From Oehlia diaphana (Eukaryota; Glomeromycota; Glomeromycetes; Glomerales; Glomeraceae), in the NCBI GenBank assembly GCA_003833135.1, contig QZLH01002101.1, positions 1 to 15,264 on the forward strand: a DNA stretch of 15,264 nucleotides, in the 5' to 3' direction. The notes under the pieces are model-generated. The model did no database searches and was not told the origin of the DNA. It saw nothing but the letters and a program-made list of their open reading frames with translations. Shown in pieces: positions 8,385 to 15,264 of the stretch. Numbering within the stretch: position 1 is the first letter of the stretch; the number at the start of each line of letters is the position of its first letter. Both the position numbers and the translations under genes were made by a program.

Positions 8385-9131
8385 TTATACTGTATAACTT
8401 AAACGAACAACCCTTCAATATATTATTCAGGTGTAGCATTGTAATATCTAACAAAAAATGGAATAAAAAACTTATCAAGGAAAAGATGATTACTATCAAT
8501 AATTTTACAAATTTATTTATTTAATATAAAAATAATTATTTATAACGTTTATACTAAAATATATAATTTTTTTTTTTTTTTTTTTGACCAATGCTAATAT
8601 ACAGTATATATTATGTGCAGTATTTTTTTGATGTTACTATGATAAAATGATAAAAGTATTATTTTTAGATTTTTTTTTTTATTTATTATTTCCTGTATGA
8701 TTTTCATGTGCTATACGAAGTGATGAAATAGATGAAATAATGTATTCGGAATAATCATCTTTTCATTTAATTATGAACCTCTGATTTAAAACATTTAAAA
8801 AAAACACTAGTTCCTTTATCATAAAAATTACTTTTGATAATGTTAATAAATTATTTAATTAAAATAATATGCATCAATCATGGATTTTGTTATCTCACGA
8901 CTCACGAGATTTCTTTTTATCAACATTTTTAGCTTATTATTCACATTATATTCATTGATTACCCAAAATTAATCATATTATTTCTTTAATTTCATTATAT
9001 ATGCATCATTTGAACTTTTGATCTTCGTGCATCCTAAATAAAAGTATGCGTATAGACTTCTAGCAGTTATCGCTATTAACTGAACAAAAATTAGTGTATT
9101 TTGCTAATTCAACTTCAAATTTGGTAGTGAT
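8385..9131. other. Non-coding AT-rich gap upstream of eIF4G
   Basis: No gene seen. It includes a 19-nt poly(T) run at 8567-8585, a short T run near 8671-8680, and otherwise featureless AT-rich sequence running into the presumed eIF4G promoter. Confidence 0.6.
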
Positions 9132-9141
9132 TGTTACACAG
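9132..9141 (+). promoter_or_regulatory. TGTTACACAG, copy 3
   Basis: The third identical 10-mer, ending 113 nt before the eIF4G ATG and 11 nt before an upstream ATG. Its placement matches copy 2 before the other plus-strand gene. It is compatible with a 5' UTR splice acceptor or a promoter element. Confidence 0.35.
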
Positions 9142-9152
9142 ATTACGAATTC

Positions 9153-9185
9153 ATGTTGCACAAAACACAGCAATTATTTATTTAA
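9153..9185 (+). promoter_or_regulatory. Upstream ORF of ten codons before eIF4G
   Basis: ATG at 9153 opens ten codons (MLHKTQQLFI) and stops at TAA 9183-9185, 69 nt before and in the same frame as the main ATG at 9255. The TAA also shows that the main frame cannot extend upstream without splicing. If it lies in the mature 5' UTR it could dampen or tune translation of this translation factor; the transcript start is unknown. Confidence 0.35.
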
Positions 9186-9254
9186 TGGTTGAACATTTTT
9201 CAAATTGGGATTAAAATTTTCTCTCTTTCTTTCGTTAACGTTAAAATTATAAAA

Positions 9255-11806
9255 ATGAGTGATGATAAATTTTCACAAAATTTACTTGATTTACTTGAAG
9301 ATAGCAAGTCATATGATACTCGCATTAATCTGAACCAGTCTAAATTCACTCAAATGGGTGAATTTAAATTCACTCCTCTGAAGACAAGTGAAGAAAGATC
9401 GACAATAAGAAATGATATAACAAGCCCTCCGAGTCCGGGTCATCCAACTAGTGGACGTATTGATAGAAGAAACAACAAAGGTGCATATAAAATGCAAGGA
9501 CCAAATATAGAAGAATTAAAACGTACTACACCACTTGAACTTTCAAAGAATCGATGGGTTCCTCAAGTTTTAGATAATTCTTCGCCTAAGTTAACTGAAG
9601 ATTTCATCCCTTTTGACGCAGTACAACGTGAAGTTAAGATGTTATTGAATAAATTGACGTTGAAAAATCTTGATTCTATATCGAGCCAAATTATTGATTA
9701 TGCTAATAAGTCAAAAGATGAAAGAGATGGACGTATGTTAAGAGAAGTGACTCGTCTAATATTTGAGAGTTCTTTTGATGACACAAGATACTGTGCAATA
9801 TACGCTCAGCTTTGTCGTATTGTGATGGAAAGAGTTGACCCCGAAATAATTGATGAAAATGTTAAAAATACTGAGGGTAAATGTGCTCAAGGCGCTACAT
9901 TATTTAGAAAATATCTTTTTAATCGTTGTCAAGAAGAATTCGAGAAAGGTTGGAAGGTTAACGTCCCAGTGCCTTCCAATGATAAGGGGGAATTCGATCT
10001 ATATTATGCAGCTGCAAAAGCTAAAAGACAATGGCTTAGTTTAGTAATTTTCCTTTGCGAATTATTCAAATTAAATATGCTTACAGAACGTATTATGCAT
10101 GAATGTATAAAGAAATTATTAATATTTCAAGGCTCACCTGAAGAAGAAGAAATGGAATGTTTATGTAAATTAATGAATATAATAGGAGAACGACTCGATC
10201 ATGTCAAACCAAATCCACATGAACAAATGAAATTGACTCAACTTGATCATGCAAAAGCAAAAAAATATATGGAATCTTATTTTGATCGTATGGAGGAGAT
10301 ATCGAAGCTTCCAAATTTGTCAAGCCGCATAAAATTTATGATAATGGTAAATAATTTTTTTTTTCTTGTTATATTTATTATATCGCTCATTCTATTTATA
10401 AATAAATATATATATATATTCCTTTTAGGATGTTATTGATTTACGAAATAACGCTTGGAAACCTAGACGGGAAATTCACGATGATGTAATAAAATAAATT
10501 ATATAAAATATCATATTCATATTTATTACAAAAATTAAACAAATTTCTTTATTAATCTTAGATTGAAAAGCGAGAAAAGGAATCCAAATTTCCGAGACGA
10601 ACGTCTAGTTCGGGTGCCAGAGGTAAGTTCATTTAGAATCGGGATAGTTTATATTTATACTGTTGTTAATCATAATTAAAATTTAGGTATGCCTAAAATG
10701 GCAGAGCAAATGTCGCGCAGTGGTTCAAGTCGTCAACATCGATCAGACAAAGGAATGATACAATCACCAGATGGATGGAGTACCGTTGGAAGTTCATCAC
10801 AAAGAAATAAAGAAAAAGTTGGTGATCTTACTAAATTTGGATCAGTAAATCGTAGTAAAATCGTCAGTCTAGCACCGGGAGAAATATTAGGAGGCTTATC
10901 AGGAAGGGCTAAAGGTTGGTCCAAGAGTGATAATAAAGATCGGGATGATATGCCTGTAGGCCTTAGTAGGGCGAATTCAACAACGAGTATATATAGCGTA
11001 TTAAATTTAGAGAGCTCAGAGGGAAGAAAGAGCTCTGAATCAATTTCTTCCCCACCAACGGCGCGTAAAAAATTAATTTTAGCCCCACGCACAAAGAGTT
11101 TCACACCTGAAGAGCCTGTAAAATTGGCATTTAAATCTACTTTCAGGACGACATCATCAGCACAAACAAAAGAAGAATTAGTTACAAAGAAAATCTGTAA
11201 GAGTATTAGCAATATGGTGGATGAATACTTTGCAATATTGGACAGTCAAGTAAGTGCAATTAATATAGTAAGATTTCTCTATATTGCAACTAATATGGTT
11301 ATATTATTTTTCAGGAGGTCATCACTTGCCTTAAGGAGGATACCCCAGTAGAATACCATCCAAAAGCAATAGAAACATTCGTAAACAAAGTAATCGAGAA
11401 AAAGCAGAGAGATGTGGACAATGTTATGAAATTGTTCAAAGAAATTGTATCCTCCAGAACTTGTGATACTGATATTTTTAAAGCTGGGTTTACAGCCTCT
11501 TTTGAATTCTTGGAGGATATTGGCGCAGATGCTCCAATGGCTTATTCTTTTACAGGGCAATTATTATCTAGCACCGGACTTGATTTGCAGGACATTACAA
11601 AACTTCTTAAACATTTTGATGATGACAATACAGTTGTAAAAATTTTGAAGGGGTATGCGAATGCTTTAAAAAATGATGTGGTATGTTAAAATTTTATTTA
11701 TTGAATTTTTGTTTTCCTAACTAGATTCGTTTATAATTTGCAGTTCATATAAAAATAGGATGAACAAGAATTTGATCCTAAATTGGTATTCCAAAAGAAA
11801 AAATAA
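9255..11806 (+). CDS. EIF4G: eIF4G-family translation initiation scaffold (six exons, MIF4G + MA3)
   Basis: Cytoplasmic scaffold that recruits eIF4A and eIF3 during cap-dependent initiation. Exons: 9255-10346, 10429-10485, 10562-10622, 10687-11249, 11315-11680, 11759-11806; introns of 82, 76, 64, 65 and 78 nt, all GT...AG. Product 728 residues. Residues 1-120 are polar, with the family's pre-MIF4G motif SKNRWVP (97-103). MIF4G spans about 120-375, with LLNKLTLKN, FRKYLFNRCQEEFEKGWKVN, LTERIMHEC and, across intron 1, FMIM|DVIDLRNNAW. The linker (376-565) is Ser/Arg-rich and holds DGWSTVG (432-438) and DLTKFG (450-455), both typical of fungal eIF4G. MA3 covers about 566-705. The ATG at 9255 has AAA before it and an in-frame TAA at 9183. 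Oddity: canonical eIF4G has hundreds of residues before MIF4G with PABP and YxxxxL-type eIF4E sites; none is seen here, so this resembles a short, DAP5-like paralogue or a naturally short form. The last exon boundary is the least certain: an acceptor at 11743 would end the protein after two more codons. Confidence 0.93.
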
Positions 11807-11807
11807 A
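11802..11807 (+). terminator. AATAAA polyadenylation-like signal overlapping the stop codon
   Basis: AATAAA at 11802-11807 overlaps the eIF4G TAA (11804-11806). It is the first exact canonical hexamer after the coding region. In AT-rich DNA this may be chance, and cleavage would give a very short 3' UTR. Confidence 0.3.
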
Positions 11808-13263
11808 GATCCTGTAATATAAAAAAATAATTTTTTTCTTTAAGTGCATTGTTTTTGTTGTTTTTTTTTATCGTATTTTTACTAATTTAATTTTTTTTTT
11901 TTTTCACATTTTTTTCAAACTCAGGGATTTAATTTATTTATTTACTCGCTTAGTCAAAAGATGAACGTAATTGTAATATCATCTGTAAATTAGTTGCATT
12001 GATAAACCAAAACTCTATTTAAAAAGATCAAGTCTTAAGACAAATCAAGGAAATTATATTTCACATTTTACAAAAATAATTATAAATAAAGGTTTTATTT
12101 CTTATAAAAAAAATTTCTTTATTTTATAAATTGTCAAAAGAAATATGGATGCGCAAAAAATATTTTTTTATATCGTTGAAAAAATTTTTTCAATCATACC
12201 GGCGGTATGTCAAAAACATATTTACCGTATATAACCCAACACTTATCTGTTATAGTACAAAATAATAAAAGAGGCGTAGCAATATAATGTATATAGCTTA
12301 TACTACAAAACTAACATTTTAATTATTCAAAAAATTATTGATTCTTGGAAATAAGATTAATTGATAATTTGTATAACGATTAACTGACTAATTAGTTTAC
12401 AACATTCAATCTGAAGCGTTCAATTTATAGCTTATAATACATAATCTTTTTTATATATTATTGGATCGGTAAATAACTAATACATACAACAAAACTGAAT
12501 AATAGGGCTTTTTTTTTTATTCGTACGATTTACGACTTTTCTTTAACGACAAATGATCAGGTGATTGATGATAGCTGCGCCTTATTAATAATTTTGGACT
12601 TTGTAATTTAGAAGCGTTTTCCATTTAATTGATTAGTTATTTAATAACTTTGGATACTATTTATAAATCAAACTGAATAATGCTCATTGACTCATTGACT
12701 ACTATTCTACGATCTTAAAACGAAAAACAATAAAAATTTTAAATCAAAAACGTAAAGTGGAGAAATCTTTATATGACCCATTGTTAATTTTGTGTTGGAA
12801 AGTATTACATTAAAATTCGGGACTAGTCACAATAATGATTTGAGGTAAAAATAGCGAGTGGTGAGAAATCCTATTTAATAACACTGAAAGAACGGCAAAA
12901 ATTTGATTTTCTTGCGTTGGATTTTGTGATTTTGTCAAATTGATACTATTAAATCGGAAGTTATTTATATTAATCATTAATATATGATAACTTTAGTTTT
13001 GAGATCAATTTTATTATATTATTATATCACTTATTAATGTTAGAAGTAATTCAACGCCAATTATGGTATTACTATAATTTTTTCATTAGCCATTTATCGG
13101 AAGCACATTGTGGAACGCGTATATTATATGCATTTGCACTAAATCTATTGACCTGAAATTGAAGATAAAAAATTTTGAATATTCCAGACACCATCTGGAG
13201 TAACTCCTATAAGTGGTTTTGGAAATTAAAGTGCTTTATTAATATAAATATACTATTTGTTAA
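11807..13263. other. Non-coding AT-rich stretch downstream of eIF4G
   Basis: No gene supported. It contains T runs (11861-11868 and 11891-11904), a GC-rich dyad CATACCG-G-CGGTATG (12195-12209) and, at 13182-13198, a hairpin TCCAGA-CACCA-TCTGGA. The remainder is unremarkable. Confidence 0.55.
12195..12209. repeat. GC-rich dyad with 1-nt centre
   Basis: CATACCG and CGGTATG are perfect 7-bp arms around one G. CCG-N-CGG is an everted arrangement of the triplets bound by fungal Zn2Cys6 regulators, though a one-base spacing is unusual. It stands out because its surroundings are almost pure A/T. No gene lies close by. Confidence 0.5.
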
Positions 13264-13940
13264 GATGTAATTATTTGGTTTGAAAGACCAAGTTACATTG
13301 GCATATTCACGTTGAGAATTGTGGTCAATGTTGTTGAAGAAGATAATTTTTCTGTGATCTGTTTGCATATGAGCGGCTTGAATGTGAAAAAGGAATAAGA
13401 AAAGAATAATCCGATGGAAAAGGAAAATTTTTACTCGGAGCGAAACGAAGGTTTGTATATTGTTTGCTATACATATAGTGATTTCCTTTGTTAAATGTTG
13501 TTACGTCCATTAGCTAGGCATTTGATATCGTAAGTGTCTAGGCGGTTAGAAAAAATCCGTTTGGTAGATCGATTCTGCCATGATTGAAAAGTTTTGTTTA
13601 CATGCAAGTTCTTATGAATCTCTTTTGGTATGTATACATTGTCTACAATCCTAAAGTGGACGGTTTAGTAATTTTCTGAAAAAATCTTTTTGATGCATGA
13701 CACATGCATGACGGTCTGATGACATATTAAAAGTGCTTGGAACTTTTATACAAGAACCATAAAAAAGGTGTTGATAATAAGAAGAATCAGTGTCAGAATT
13801 ATTATCAAGATTAACGGTATATGATATGGAAAAATGCTATTTTTCATATTGTTAACAACATAGTATATAAATGTCAAAGTAAAAGCGTAAAAAAGTTTTG
13901 TGATCATTCTTGTTTGATGAAGAGGACGCACGTGATTTAA
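13264..13940 (+). pseudogene. Possible decayed coding sequence, unrecognised
   Basis: One plus frame from 13264 runs 44 codons to a TAA, resumes for 31 codons to the next TAA (13492-13494), then a further 12 codons to 13533. That is only two internal stops in about 90 codons, where AT-rich random sequence would give around seven. Fragments read WFERPSYIGIFTLRIVVNVV, FSVICLHMSGLNVKKE and ENFYSERNEGLYIVCYTYSD. A separate 39-codon ATG frame lies at 13821-13940 and ends SVKKFCDHSCLMKRTHVI. The stretch is somewhat richer in G+C than its flanks. The LHMSGLN block loosely recalls the start of a LINE endonuclease, but I would not rely on it. Minus-strand frames over the same stretch are also open, so strand is uncertain. 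Confidence 0.25.
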
Positions 13941-14862
13941 TGAATGTGATATGTTCCATAATTTTGAACGAATCTTTTTTTGTTGAAATTTATGCACCGC
14001 TTAATTTTGTTTTTTTCTCGTGATCATAACAAAAAATTGTGGAACAAAACAAACCAAAATTGTGAAACCAAGATTGCGAACAAATCAAATCAAAATTGTG
14101 AAACTAAATTGTAAAACCAAATTGTGAAACCAAATTACCAACATTTAGCTGACATACTCGCATAAATACGAAAAAATTAATTAAGAATTATATAGTAATC
14201 TATACAGTACATATGTAACTAGTGTACTTTGGGTACAGTGAGTTTCTAATATATAAATTAATATAAAATAATATACATTTATTTATGGTTATGATTAGAT
14301 ATTAAAGGGATTATACAAATATTATTGTTATTGTCATAAAATTTAAAGTTAATTGGTGTTTTGTAAGAATTAATGGAATTGTTATTATTTTTGTAAATTA
14401 TAATTTATAAATAAAATTAACAATAGCACCATTTAAATTGTCAGTATAATTGTTCTAAAAAAAAAAATTATGTGCGATGCAATTATTAAATATATAATTA
14501 GTATATTACATTTTTAAGAACCATGCACGTACATCATAATTTAATTGTATTTATATATAAAATGAATGCAAAAATTACTAAATAATATTTCCTAGTGATG
14601 ATATCATTATGTCATTTATGTTGTTTAACATAATGAAATTAATTATTAACTGGGTAATATTTATAATTTTCATTTTACTATTATAATATAAAAAAAATGT
14701 TAAAAATGATATATGTAAAATAAGCTTATATATATTCAAATAAAAATAAAAAAAAATTGTTTTCAAAGGTTATACCTTCAAAATGGAATCCAATAGAGTC
14801 CTGGACTTACAAAAAAAAGAGGACCAAATATTAGTAAACACAAGTAAAAACAAAAAAAAAAT
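13941..14862. other. Non-coding, extremely AT-rich stretch
   Basis: Contains the degenerate minisatellite at 14034-14137 and then very AT-rich sequence. A minus-strand open stretch (14766-14578) is low-complexity I/F/L/N/K sequence entered by TTG and is not counted as a gene. Confidence 0.6.
14034..14137. repeat. Degenerate minisatellite, unit near AAATTGTGAAACC
   Basis: About six diverged copies of AAATTGTGAAAC(C/T) follow one another with irregular spacing (starting near 14034, 14057, 14072, 14093, 14106 and 14119). The most regular part is at 14106-14131, where copies are 13 nt apart. Confidence 0.7.
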
Positions 14863-15264
14863 TCAAGAAAAAATGCAATCTTCTCTGAGTATTACACTTA
14901 CATTCATGAAAATTAATATTCCTGCCTGTCTGGAAGTTGATTTCATTTGACTAAAGTGGAGATATTACGCTCTAAATTAAAAAATAAAGAAGAGAGTTAT
15001 TATCATCAAGAAAAATGCAATTTTCCTCAAGTACTATACTTACATTCATGAAAATTAATATTCAAGTAGTTTCAACCTGTCTGAACAACTTTCAATTAAT
15101 AAAGGAAATTTGATTTCATTTGACTAAAGTGGATATATTACGCTCTAAAATAAAAAATAAAGAAAAGAGTTAATATCATCAAGAAAAATGCAATTTTCCT
15201 CAAGTATTACACTTACATTCATGAAAATTAATATTCCTGCCTGTCTGGAAGTTGATTTCAAGAA
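14863..15264. repeat. Higher-order tandem repeat, A-B-A pattern, cut by window edge
   Basis: Three copies begin TCAAGAAAAA(A)TGCAAT at 14863, 15006 and 15179. Spacing by the internal ATGCAA is 142 nt (14873 to 15015) and 173 nt (15015 to 15188). Copies 1 and 3 share an identical 58-nt block (14888-14945 and 15203-15260). Copy 2 has a different, longer insert after AATATTC, so the true period may be an A+B unit of 315 nt. On the minus strand each junction has GTAAGT followed 72 nt later by a T-rich tract and TAG (15216-15145 and 15043-14972), the same size as real introns here. All three frames of the exon-like parts contain stops. The array continues beyond the window. Confidence 0.85.

Noticed and set aside
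9189..9254. Upstream extension of the eIF4G frame
   Set aside because: It starts at TTG right after a TAA. The ATG at 9255 in good context is the natural start for a eukaryotic gene.
9309..9497. Minus-strand open frame inside eIF4G exon 1
   Set aside because: It is the antisense shadow of a real exon.
9850..10044. Plus-strand alternative frame inside eIF4G exon 1
   Set aside because: It is an overlapping shadow of the MIF4G coding frame.
10733..11212. Minus-strand open frame of 159 codons
   Set aside because: It is antisense to eIF4G exon 4; the Ser/Arg-rich sense codons make the opposite strand open. The sense frame has the family motifs.
11279..11560. Minus-strand open frame across an eIF4G intron and exon 5
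   Set aside because: It is antisense to the MA3-coding exon.
11445..11639. Second plus frame within eIF4G exon 5
   Set aside because: It is a shadow of the MA3 frame.
13325..13510. Minus-strand open frame of 61 codons
   Set aside because: It has no recognisable features and competes with the plus-strand remnant at the same place. Neither strand is decisive.
13746..13997. Minus-strand open frame with hydrophobic segments
   Set aside because: It begins at GTG. The hydrophobic runs are I/L/T/F-rich as expected from A/T-rich sequence, and there is no supporting splice or domain signal.
14578..14766. Minus-strand open frame of 62 codons
   Set aside because: It starts at TTG and is low-complexity I/N/F/L/K sequence in the most AT-rich part.
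14863..15264. CRISPR array
   Set aside because: Units are 142-173 nt with homologous content throughout, and no short repeat/spacer alternation is present.

Overview
This is eukaryotic, very AT-rich DNA (roughly three quarters A+T). It has long poly-A/poly-T runs and short spliceosomal introns of 63-88 nt with GTAAGT-like donors and TAG/CAG acceptors. Gene style, base composition, a fungal-type eIF4G that keeps its MA3 domain, and the remains of a Crinkler-type N-terminal domain together suggest an early-diverging fungus. A Rhizophagus-like arbuscular mycorrhizal fungus (Glomeromycotina) is the best guess. This is an inference from style and remembered families, not a database match.

Three genes can be modelled with confidence. 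(1) 2915-1199, minus strand: a two-exon microsomal cytochrome P450 of 542 residues with every hallmark motif. (2) 6266-6895, plus strand: a two-exon 188-residue protein with a signal peptide, a small cysteine-containing ectodomain, one glycine-rich membrane helix and a short tail; its function is unknown. (3) 9255-11806, plus strand: a six-exon translation factor of the eIF4G family (MIF4G plus MA3, about 728 residues). It lacks the long N-terminal arm that normally carries the PABP and eIF4E sites.

Between genes 2 and 3, on the minus strand (8384-8102, perhaps on to 7781), lies a broken gene whose fragments look like the ubiquitin-like N-terminal domain of Crinkler (CRN) proteins. It carries a nonsense codon and shifts in a GA run and a T run. 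Weaker coding-like fragments occur at 722-612 (minus) and 13264-13940 (plus).

The rest, about two thirds of the window, is non-coding and rich in simple repeats. Items of note are a palindrome-dense cluster of ATTACG/CGTAAT motifs (4299-4569), a 10-mer TGTTACACAG found three times and placed 85-115 nt before the starts of both plus-strand genes, and a higher-order tandem repeat at the right edge (14863-15264). On the minus strand that repeat has regularly spaced intron-like 72-nt segments.

The three genes have unrelated roles (oxidation at the ER, a membrane or surface protein, translation initiation) and nothing suggests they work together. I see no clear sign of a new multi-gene system. 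The best leads are the short-armed eIF4G, the decayed CRN copy and the edge repeat.
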